Notes under the pieces: generated by a model
Told to the model about the DNA's origin: nothing
What the model saw: only the letters and a program-made list of their open reading frames with translations
The model's database searches: none
Translations under genes and position numbers: made by a program
Shown: in pieces, positions 12,557-18,120 of the stretch
Position numbering within the stretch: the stretch's first letter is position 1
How the letters are laid out: each line of letters starts with the position of its first letter
Source of the DNA: UMGS172 sp964424555
GTDB taxonomy: Bacteria > Bacillota > Clostridia > Oscillospirales > Acutalibacteraceae
Reading direction: 5' to 3'
Assembly: GCA_964424555.1 (NCBI GenBank)
Contig: CAYRIX010000033.1
Coordinates: 1-18,120 of the forward strand
DNA: 18,120 nucleotides

Positions 12557-14473
12557 TTACACCATAAGATTGATAAAGAATCCGCCTAGAACAGAACGGT
12601 TCTGGAAGCCTCTTTGACGGGAGGTGTCGGTGAAATACCAGTCGGTTATCGGCACACGGTCGGGTGTTTCTTCGATCATTCTGCGGATTGAGGCATAAAC
12701 TGCATCGCTGTACTTGCGGTCATTGGTCAGAACGGTGGTCCAAGCCATCCAGTCAAGCTTGGTGTAGGTGGAACGGCTGTCAAGAGGCACACCGTATTTG
12801 TTCATCTGCGCAGTGTACTCCTTGATCTCGTTCTCGTAAATTTCCTTCGAGAAAAGGCCCAAGCCAAATATTCTGTCCCAAACCATATTGTACTTCATGC
12901 TCCAACCGTCCTCATTATTGAAAACAAGTCGGGTTGAGGTTTCGCTCTTGGCGTCCCTCATCCAACGGTCGGCCATTTCCTTTGCCCTTTGTCCATAGGA
13001 TTTATCACCCGAAAGTCTTGAATAAGCGCCCAGAGCAACGATAGCCTTAACACTGAGGTTACAGTTGTGAGCAAGGTGACCTGCGAAATCATCGGTGCAA
13101 AGCTGATTCTCTGGGTCATAGCCGTTTTCTGTAAGATAATCGGCCCATTTCTTCATTAAATCGGCCATATCGTTGGCAAATTGGAGGCTGTTTTCGGCAA
13201 CGCAAACAGCGGCAACACAGAGAATAAAGTTAGCACACTCCTCAACCGGCATCTGCTTTTCAAGACGTTGTTTGCCGTCCTTAAGTCCGTAGACCTGACC
13301 GTTGCAAAGCGGATACTGACCGACATCGTGCGGTGCAAAATCATACTCCCAAGCATCACTTCTTGCAAAGCGTGCAAGAGGACGGAGCATACCCTTGACC
13401 AGCTCGGGGTTAAAGAGTAAAAATAACGGAATCGACGGATATGTAACGTCCAAGGTGCCGATACAGCCATTGGAGAAGTTTTCCTTTGAAAGGAAAGCAA
13501 TTCCGTCGGGAGTCTGAACCAGCTTGTGTGCGGCGATGGCCTGACGGTATGCAAGGCAACCGATGGCGGCATAATCCTTACCGACGGCTAACATTCTCTC
13601 GGTCAAAGCAAGGTCAAAGATCTCGCACTTTTCTTTTACATCCTCATAATCGGCAATGGCGGCTGCAAGCATTTCGTCAAAGCTTGCGTACTTGGTCATA
13701 TAGTAAGGATCAAGATCCTCACCGAAATACTGAATAGACTTTACATCATCATAAGCTAAAGTGATAACACCATTGAGCTCTTTTTTAATAACGGCAAGTG
13801 TTCTGTGAGCGCACTGGGTATAGTCGTTTCTGCTAAAGTCCTCAAACTTTGCGATCTCCCAACCCTTGATGAAGTTAAATCTGCCTCGTCTGTCCGAAAC
13901 AAATGCGTCCTTGTCAGCCAAGTGGAAATAACCCCAATCAATTCGGCAGTCGTCACCGCTGCAGTGCAACGGCTTCTGCTCGGATTTTCCGACCCAGAGC
14001 GAGTTTTTGGTCTTGCCGAAGGTGAGCTTGTCGGCTTCCCAATCTCCGCATATCTGGGTGTCAACATCAAAATAAAGCGAGAAGTCATACTCACCCTTAA
14101 GCTCGGCCTTATACTCCATGTAAGAAACAGGTCTTGACATCAGCACAAGGTCGTTCATCAAAAGCGGTGTGCGGAAGGTGACGGTCAACTTCAAAAGGTC
14201 ATTTTCAAAGGTGTAGATGCTTGCGGTGGGAGTAATATCCAAATCGGTCTGCGGTAATGCTTCAGGCTCGTGCCTATAGGTCGCATTGGTCTGCGGCAGA
14301 ATGCGTCCGAGGAAACGGAAGTTTTTTCCGTCAACCTTGACCATACCCGTCATCGAGTGAATGCGGCCTGTCCAATGGCAGGTGTATGTGTCGGTCAGCC
14401 TGTCAGCAGGTGACCAAACGCTGAAATAGGGATCAACTGTGATAAGAGGTACTGAAACTGCTCTGATTTTCAT
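12557..14473 (-). CDS. Glutaminase A-like protein (DUF4964/DUF5127/DUF4965/DUF1793 type), cytosolic
   Basis: A 638-residue protein with ATG 14473-14471 behind AAAGGAT (spacing about 7). The N-terminus VPLITVDPYFSVWSPADRLT is the DUF4964 signature. A beta-sandwich region (about 80-290) follows, then an alpha/alpha-barrel-like catalytic half with GCIGTLDVTYPSIPLFLLF, DVGQYPL and the hallmark CTDDFAGHLAHNCNLSVKA. This architecture is shared with fungal glutaminase GtaA and many gut-bacterial homologues. There is no signal peptide, while fungal and many Bacteroidetes members are exported. Length is slightly below the usual range. It is a monocistronic unit. Glutaminase activity is family-based only. 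The barrel also resembles glycoside hydrolases, so a carbohydrate substrate is a real alternative. Confidence 0.75.
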   Translation of the reverse strand: MKIRAVSVPLITVDPYFSVWSPADRLTDTYTCHWTGRIHSMTGMVKVDGKNFRFLGRILPQTNATYRHEPEALPQTDLDITPTASIYTFENDLLKLTVTFRTPLLMNDLVLMSRPVSYMEYKAELKGEYDFSLYFDVDTQICGDWEADKLTFGKTKNSLWVGKSEQKPLHCSGDDCRIDWGYFHLADKDAFVSDRRGRFNFIKGWEIAKFEDFSRNDYTQCAHRTLAVIKKELNGVITLAYDDVKSIQYFGEDLDPYYMTKYASFDEMLAAAIADYEDVKEKCEIFDLALTERMLAVGKDYAAIGCLAYRQAIAAHKLVQTPDGIAFLSKENFSNGCIGTLDVTYPSIPLFLLFNPELVKGMLRPLARFARSDAWEYDFAPHDVGQYPLCNGQVYGLKDGKQRLEKQMPVEECANFILCVAAVCVAENSLQFANDMADLMKKWADYLTENGYDPENQLCTDDFAGHLAHNCNLSVKAIVALGAYSRLSGDKSYGQRAKEMADRWMRDAKSETSTRLVFNNEDGWSMKYNMVWDRIFGLGLFSKEIYENEIKEYTAQMNKYGVPLDSRSTYTKLDWMAWTTVLTNDRKYSDAVYASIRRMIEETPDRVPITDWYFTDTSRQRGFQNRSVLGGFFINLMV

Positions 14474-14533
14474 AATACTTAATCCTTTCGGTATGTTTTT
14501 GGGACCGTAAACAATCGTCCCCTATCATATTTT

Positions 14534-14547
14534 GTATATTAACATAC
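14534..14547. promoter_or_regulatory. Near-palindrome upstream of the glutaminase-like gene
   Basis: GTATATTAACATAC is a 14-base imperfect palindrome (two mismatched positions) 61 bases before the start codon. The AT-rich surroundings make a promoter hard to define, so this is only a possible operator. Confidence 0.25.
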
Positions 14548-14659
14548 TATATTTAAAAAATAAATAGGGAAAACACATGCTTTTGTGAGGAAAACAATTT
14601 AGATTGCTATAATTTTGCATATATTTCAATGTATACGGTATGGATAAACGAAAAGTAGC

Positions 14660-14690
14660 AAAAAAACACCCCGCCGTTAAGGCGAGGTGT
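14660..14690 (-). terminator. Terminator of the 2-oxoacid oxidoreductase operon
   Basis: On the minus strand ACACCTCGCC and GGCGGGGTGT (14690-14666, ten pairs, one wobble, five-base loop) are followed by seven T residues. It lies 17 bases after the stop of the gamma subunit gene. Confidence 0.9.
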
Positions 14691-14706
14691 TGATTTAGAA
14701 TTTCTA

Positions 14707-15246
14707 TCAGCCTTCGTAGTTGTAGCCGATTTCGATAGCCTTGAGGTTGATGTCAAGCATCTCGGCACGCTTTGCCGAAATAACATGGCTGAGAGCCTCT
14801 TTCATGCCGTCCATCGAAACCATTTTGGCTTCTTTGATCATCTTGCCCATCATGATCATATTTGCAAGACTGGGAAAGCCTGCATCGTTGGCCAGCTTGG
14901 TTGCAGGGATGTAGTAAGCGTCAACGTCGGTACGCTTCACCTTGCGGTCGATAAGTGTTGAGTCAACAAAAATCTTACCGCCCGAAACGGTTGCATCCTC
15001 GTACTTATCAAGCGAAGGAAGGTTCATAGCAGTGAGAACATCGGGTGTAGAAACAATAGGCGAGCCGACGGGAGTATCACTGATGATAACGCTACAGTTA
15101 GCGGTACCGCCACGCATCTCGGGGCCATAGGAAGGCAACCAGCTAAGCTGTTTTCCCTCTTCCAAGCCCTTGTATGCAATACATTTACCGGTGAACAAAA
15201 CTCCCTGTCCACCAAAGCCTGCTATAAGGATCTGTGTTGTAGCCAT
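14707..15246 (-). CDS. 2-oxoacid:ferredoxin oxidoreductase, gamma subunit (KorC/VorC-type)
   Basis: A 179-residue subunit with the pyruvate-ferredoxin oxidoreductase gamma fold. GFGGQGV at residues 10-16, WLPSYGPEMRGGTANC at 36-51 and the PDVLTAMN strand are characteristic. Its ATG overlaps the stop of the beta gene by one base (TAATG), with the GGAGG ribosome binding site inside the last codons of that gene, so translation is coupled. Together with the alpha, beta and ferredoxin subunits it forms a four-part enzyme that converts a 2-oxoacid plus CoA to an acyl-CoA, CO2 and reduced ferredoxin. It is the last gene of the operon, just before a strong terminator. Confidence 0.9.
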   Translation of the reverse strand: MATTQILIAGFGGQGVLFTGKCIAYKGLEEGKQLSWLPSYGPEMRGGTANCSVIISDTPVGSPIVSTPDVLTAMNLPSLDKYEDATVSGGKIFVDSTLIDRKVKRTDVDAYYIPATKLANDAGFPSLANMIMMGKMIKEAKMVSMDGMKEALSHVISAKRAEMLDINLKAIEIGYNYEG

Positions 15247-16001
15247 TATTTCTCCTCCTTATTCGCACTTCTGTCTTTGTATACGCCCAAGGGATAGTAA
15301 GGAATCATCTTTTCCTCAACCCACTCCAAAGCCTTTTTGGGAGTCATACCCCAGTTGGTCGGGCAGGAAGAAACAACCTCAATAAGGCTGAAGCCCTTGC
15401 CTTCTATCTGGTTTTGGAAAGCCTTTTTGATGGCCTTTTTAGCGGCGTTTACATTCTTGACATTGTTGACGGCAACACGCTGAATAAGCTCGGGACCGTC
15501 AAGTGTTGCTAACATTTCGGATACACGGATTGGGAAACCGACGGTAGCGGTATCCCTGCCGTAAGGAGAGGTCTGGGTAACCTGACCGGGCAAAGAGGTC
15601 GGAGCCATCTGACCGCCCGTCATACCGTAGATTGCGTTGTTGACGAAGATCACGGTGATATTCTCGTTACGGGTTGCGGCGTGAACAGTCTCGGCCATAC
15701 CGATAGAAGCCAAGTCGCCGTCACCCTGATATGTAAAGATAACATTTTGCGGTAATGCACGCTTGAGTCCCGTAGCAACGGCAGGTGCACGTCCGTGAGC
15801 CGCCTCAACCATATCGCAAGCAAAATAATCGTATGCCATAACGGCACAGCCGACAGGAGCAACACCGATGGTCTTACCCTCAATGCCGAGCTCATCAATA
15901 GCCTCGGCAACTAAACGGTGGATGATACCGTGGGTGCATCCGGGGCAGTAATGAAGCGGAGCATCGGTCAAAGCTTTAGGTTTCTGAAATACTACTGCCA
16001 T
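15246..16001 (-). CDS. 2-oxoacid:ferredoxin oxidoreductase, beta subunit, thiamine diphosphate-binding (KorB/VorA-type)
   Basis: A 251-residue catalytic subunit. CPGC at 19-22 marks the start of the family core. GDGD (93-96) followed about 25 residues later by NN (121-122) and YGMTGGQ is the thiamine diphosphate/Mg binding motif. SLPGQVTQTSPYGRD is a conserved stretch of the VOR/KOR beta family. ATG overlaps the alpha stop by one base (TAATG), with AGGAGG upstream. Unlike pyruvate:ferredoxin oxidoreductases it lacks extra cysteines for its own cluster beyond CPGC and a few isolated ones; electron output runs through the separate ferredoxin subunit. Substrate (branched-chain 2-oxoacid, 2-oxoglutarate or aryl pyruvate) cannot be decided from the sequence by eye. 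Confidence 0.9.
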   Translation of the reverse strand: MAVVFQKPKALTDAPLHYCPGCTHGIIHRLVAEAIDELGIEGKTIGVAPVGCAVMAYDYFACDMVEAAHGRAPAVATGLKRALPQNVIFTYQGDGDLASIGMAETVHAATRNENITVIFVNNAIYGMTGGQMAPTSLPGQVTQTSPYGRDTATVGFPIRVSEMLATLDGPELIQRVAVNNVKNVNAAKKAIKKAFQNQIEGKGFSLIEVVSSCPTNWGMTPKKALEWVEEKMIPYYPLGVYKDRSANKEEK

Positions 16002-17062
16002 TACTTGTTACCTCCTGCTGCTTTTTTGATAGCCTCAAGAACTTCCTCGGGGCTGGGGATCATACCGCCTGTGCGGTTGCAAAGGGTCACGGGAGCCTTG
16101 CACTCGGTTGCGAGCTGAACATCCTCGATCATCTGACCCATAGAAAGCTCGACCGAGATAAATGCCTTACATTTGTCTGCGGCGGCCTTGAAGGGCTTTT
16201 TGGGGAACGGCCAAAGGGTGATGGGACGGATCATACCGACCTTGATACCCTCAGCCCTCGCTGCCATAATAGCGTTCTTGGAAACACGTGCGGCAATACC
16301 GAAGGCTGCTACACAGATTTCGGCGTCCTCCATCATGAACTCTTCCCAAAGCGGTTCATTCTCTTCGATAGCCTTATATCTCTCATAACGCTCGAAGTTG
16401 GTCTTCTCCAGCTCCTCGGGTTTGAGGTAAAGCGAGTTAATGATATTGTGCTTACGCTCACATTTTGTACCGGTTACTGCCCAAGGCTTATTGGGCTTAT
16501 ACTCAGTAGGCTCGGGCAAAATTACCGGCTCCATCATCTGACCCAAAGTACCGTCGGCAAGAATCATAGCGGGAACTCTGTACTTATCGGACAGATCGAA
16601 GCACTTTGCAGTCATATCGGCCATTTCCTGAACCGATGCAGGAGCCATAACGATGAGGTGATAGTCACCGTGACCGCCGCCACGGGTAGCCTGAAAATAG
16701 TCAGACTGCGAGGGCTGGATACCGCCAAGTCCGGGGCCGCCACGCTGAACGTTGACTATAAGTGCAGGAAGGTCAGAGCCTGCAAGATAAGAAATACCCT
16801 CACCTTTAAGCGAAACACCGGGGCTGGAGGACGAGGTCATAACACGAAGACCCGTTCCTGCAACACCGTAAACCATATTGATTGCGGCGATCTCACTCTC
16901 AGCCTGAAGGAATACGCCGCCGATCTTGGGCATACGCTTTGCCATATAAGCGGCAATCTCGGTCTGAGGGGTGATGGGGTAACCGAAGTAGTGCATACAG
17001 CCGGCCCTGATGGCGGCTTCAGCAATAGCCTCGTTACCTTTCATAAGTACCTTTTCAGCCAT
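16001..17062 (-). CDS. vorB: 2-oxoacid:ferredoxin oxidoreductase, alpha subunit (VorB/KorA-type)
   Basis: A 353-residue subunit with the pyrimidine-binding transketolase-like domain. GYPITPQTEIA at 27-37 and QAESEIAAINMVYGVAGTG at about 53-71 with the catalytic-site glutamate are conserved in all 2-oxoacid:ferredoxin oxidoreductases. SSSSPGVSLKGEGISY and NVQRGGPGLGGIQPSQSDYF are the usual alpha landmarks. A longer frame from 17125 overlaps the ferredoxin gene and has no ribosome binding site. ATG 17062-17060 follows AAGGTG by 6 bases and gives the standard MAEKVLMKGN start. It starts 10 bases after the ferredoxin subunit. The closest match from memory is the protein annotated as 3-methyl-2-oxobutanoate dehydrogenase VorB, hence the symbol; a KorA role is possible. 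Confidence 0.9.
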   Translation of the reverse strand: MAEKVLMKGNEAIAEAAIRAGCMHYFGYPITPQTEIAAYMAKRMPKIGGVFLQAESEIAAINMVYGVAGTGLRVMTSSSSPGVSLKGEGISYLAGSDLPALIVNVQRGGPGLGGIQPSQSDYFQATRGGGHGDYHLIVMAPASVQEMADMTAKCFDLSDKYRVPAMILADGTLGQMMEPVILPEPTEYKPNKPWAVTGTKCERKHNIINSLYLKPEELEKTNFERYERYKAIEENEPLWEEFMMEDAEICVAAFGIAARVSKNAIMAARAEGIKVGMIRPITLWPFPKKPFKAAADKCKAFISVELSMGQMIEDVQLATECKAPVTLCNRTGGMIPSPEEVLEAIKKAAGGNK

Positions 17063-17072
17063 TTTGTTCACC

Positions 17073-17279
17073 TTACCTTTCAACAGTGATGACACAATCG
17101 GGACACATGGTTGCACAAAAAGCACAGCCGATGCATTTGTCTTGGTCGGTCATCTCTGCAGGAGAATGTCCTTTTTTGTTGAGCTTGTCTTTGGCGATCT
17201 GCAGAATGCCCTTAGGACATGCATCTACGCAAAGTCCGCAGCCCTTACACAGATCGGCGTCAAATGTAACTTTTGCCAT
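17073..17279 (-). CDS. 2-oxoacid oxidoreductase ferredoxin-type delta subunit (2x[4Fe-4S])
   Basis: A 68-residue protein with two classical cluster motifs: C11-x2-C14-x2-C17-x3-C21-P and C49-x2-C52-x2-C55-x3-C59-P. Each set binds one [4Fe-4S] cluster. A lysine-rich insert (about 30-40) lies between the motifs, as in KorD/VorD subunits. Its ATG is 5 bases after the stop of the ATPase gene, whose final codons supply the AGGGG ribosome binding site, so the genes are co-transcribed. It carries electrons from the thiamine diphosphate subunit to soluble ferredoxin, or the reverse if the enzyme works in the carboxylating direction. Confidence 0.92.
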   Translation of the reverse strand: MAKVTFDADLCKGCGLCVDACPKGILQIAKDKLNKKGHSPAEMTDQDKCIGCAFCATMCPDCVITVER

Positions 17280-17284
17280 AATTC

Positions 17285-17953
17285 TTACCCCTTTATGTCA
17301 AAATATTTGTTTTGCAATTTTAACGGTAAAACGTTGTCTATTTTTGATCTCAGTTCGTTGGCAACCTTGCTTTCTGCCGTTGTCATAATAACGGGAAGCC
17401 CCGAAAGACGTGACAGCTCCTCTGCCCTTCCCACCGTAGCCAAAATATCCTCGACGGTAGTTTCGTTGCCTGTGTTAGAGTTATTAACAATGGCGGTAAA
17501 CGGCAAGTGCCCTGCCGCTTCTATCTCTCGCATAACCTCCAGAGCTTCTTGGGCAGTAGTGGTAAGCGGTCGGTAGAAGTTGGCGACAAAGATCATCTCA
17601 TAGTCGTTTTCCTCTAAAATATACGGTGTGTAACGGCCCAAAGCATAAGCTCCTCGGTCATCACCACCTATGTCAAGGACGGAAAATTTGCTTTTGTCCT
17701 GAACAGTTTTGTACATTTCCTGCGGCAAAGCAGGAAGATCGACGTTAGAATTGGCAAATTGAGGTGAGATAAGCTCTACCCCCGCCGACTCTAAAACATC
17801 TAAGCTGTCTTTAGTGCGGAAATAAGGATTAACAATATCCATATCGGCAATCACAACGTCCTTACCCTCTTTTTTGAGGTAAAGGGCATAGTTAACGGCG
17901 ATATTGGTCTTTCCGCTGCCGTAATGTCCTGCAAAAAGTGTTACTCTTTTCAT
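17285..17953 (-). CDS. P-loop ATPase of the SIMIBI/ParA-CooC-like group
   Basis: A 222-residue cytosolic NTPase. Walker A is GHYGSGKT at residues 9-16, a classical GxxxxGKT without the extra lysine of true ParA/MinD proteins. ADMDIVNPYFRT (36-47) fits switch I and VLDIGGDDRGAYAL (92-105) fits Walker B/switch II. Late strands (FVANFYRPLT, AIVNNSNTGNETT) resemble the guanine/adenine-recognition part of the SIMIBI fold. ATG 17953 is two bases after the stop of the acyl-CoA synthetase gene, so it belongs to the operon. Its task there is unknown: assembly of metal or iron-sulfur sites in the oxidoreductase is one idea suggested by CooC-like relatives, but nothing in the sequence proves it. Confidence 0.78.
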   Translation of the reverse strand: MKRVTLFAGHYGSGKTNIAVNYALYLKKEGKDVVIADMDIVNPYFRTKDSLDVLESAGVELISPQFANSNVDLPALPQEMYKTVQDKSKFSVLDIGGDDRGAYALGRYTPYILEENDYEMIFVANFYRPLTTTAQEALEVMREIEAAGHLPFTAIVNNSNTGNETTVEDILATVGRAEELSRLSGLPVIMTTAESKVANELRSKIDNVLPLKLQNKYFDIKG

Positions 17954-17955
17954 AA

Positions 17956-18120
17956 TTATAATTTATTACGCTGAATCTTACCGCTGACGGTCTTGGGCAA
18001 CTCATCACGGAAGACAACGATTCTCGGATATTTATAGGGAGCCGTTCTGTTCTTAACGTATGTCTGAATCTCCTTCTTGAGTTCCTCGGTCGGTTCGGTG
18101 CCCTTGGTCAGCACGATGCA
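17956..18120 (-). CDS. AMP-forming acyl-CoA synthetase, C-terminal end (partial)
   Basis: Only the last 54 codons are in the window. They read IQTYVKNRTAPYKYPRIVVF followed by DELPKTVSGKIQRNKL and stop, the exact pattern of the C-terminal domain of the AMP-binding superfamily. The lysine of SGKIQR is the catalytic residue of the adenylation step. The short YKYPR turn is common in acetyl-, medium-chain and aryl-CoA ligases. The gene is the furthest upstream one visible in the operon with the P-loop ATPase and 2-oxoacid oxidoreductase. The substrate pocket lies outside the window, so the acid it activates cannot be judged. Confidence 0.9.
   Translation of the reverse strand, partial: CIVLTKGTEPTEELKKEIQTYVKNRTAPYKYPRIVVFRDELPKTVSGKIQRNKL

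Noticed and set aside
16448..17089. 213-codon plus-strand open frame opposite the alpha subunit gene
   Set aside because: It is antisense to a clearly conserved gene, has no ribosome binding site, and its protein is rich in Cys, His and Arg without a recognisable domain.
1..18120. CRISPR arrays, rRNA genes, complete insertion sequences or a replication origin
   Set aside because: No regularly spaced direct repeats, no rRNA sequence, no transposase gene and no DnaA-box cluster were seen.

Overview
The window looks like a gut- or rumen-type member of the Clostridia (Oscillospiraceae-like; inferred from gene content, not from a marker gene). Supporting genes are a type III glutamine synthetase, meso-diaminopimelate dehydrogenase, CotF-type coat proteins, ferredoxin-dependent 2-oxoacid metabolism, AGGAGG-type ribosome binding sites and sigma-A-like TTGACA/TATAAT promoters. 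Positions 1 to about 4357 are visibly more AT-rich and belong to an integrated mobile element. The rest is chromosomal backbone.

Mobile element (1-4357, left end outside the window). This is the lysogeny and integration module of a prophage or integrative conjugative element. A leftward early operon holds a Cro-like DUF739 protein (383-607), an excisionase-like HTH protein (113-307) and the start of a small membrane protein (1-97). It diverges from a rightward CI-like repressor gene (766-1188). Both promoters are readable and are surrounded by copies of an operator, GTTCAA-N5-TTGAAC. An ImmA/IrrE-type protease (1183-1737) faces the repressor gene, so the repressor may be inactivated by proteolysis. 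Between immA and the integrase lies a cargo gene for a membrane-anchored HIRAN-domain protein (1858-3111). The tyrosine integrase (3252-4301) is preceded by a leader with mutually exclusive hairpins, and on the opposite strand by a compact candidate small RNA (about 3113-3198) with its own promoter and terminator. The element ends in the 3' half of a tRNA-Thr(GGT) gene (4358-4406), the right attachment site.

Chromosome, left part (4407-8107). The tRNA terminator is followed by a small YxKP-type peptide gene (4571-4717). A leftward, translationally coupled three-gene operon comes next: VTC-type polyphosphate polymerase domain protein, DUF4956 membrane protein, and a secreted beta-helix lipoprotein of the Cthe_2159 type.

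Chromosome, middle (8108-12530). Glutamine synthetase III has a clear promoter and a terminator-like hairpin in its leader. Diaminopimelate dehydrogenase follows with its own promoter and terminator and converges on two small CotF-like genes. A foldback, MITE-like repeat (12413-12530) lies beyond.

Chromosome, right part (12557-18120). A cytosolic glutaminase-A-like protein (DUF4964/5127/4965/1793 type) is followed on the same strand by an operon transcribed leftward. That operon runs acyl-CoA synthetase (C-terminal end only), P-loop ATPase, ferredoxin subunit, then the alpha, beta and gamma subunits of a VOR/KOR-type 2-oxoacid:ferredoxin oxidoreductase. The pairing of an acyl-CoA synthetase with this oxidoreductase suits interconversion of an organic acid, its CoA thioester and the 2-oxoacid, possibly reductive carboxylation of branched-chain or aryl acids for amino acid synthesis (inference).

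The most unusual signals are the small RNA and hairpin system in front of the integrase, the HIRAN-membrane fusion in the lysogeny module, and the small YxKP peptide next to the attachment site.
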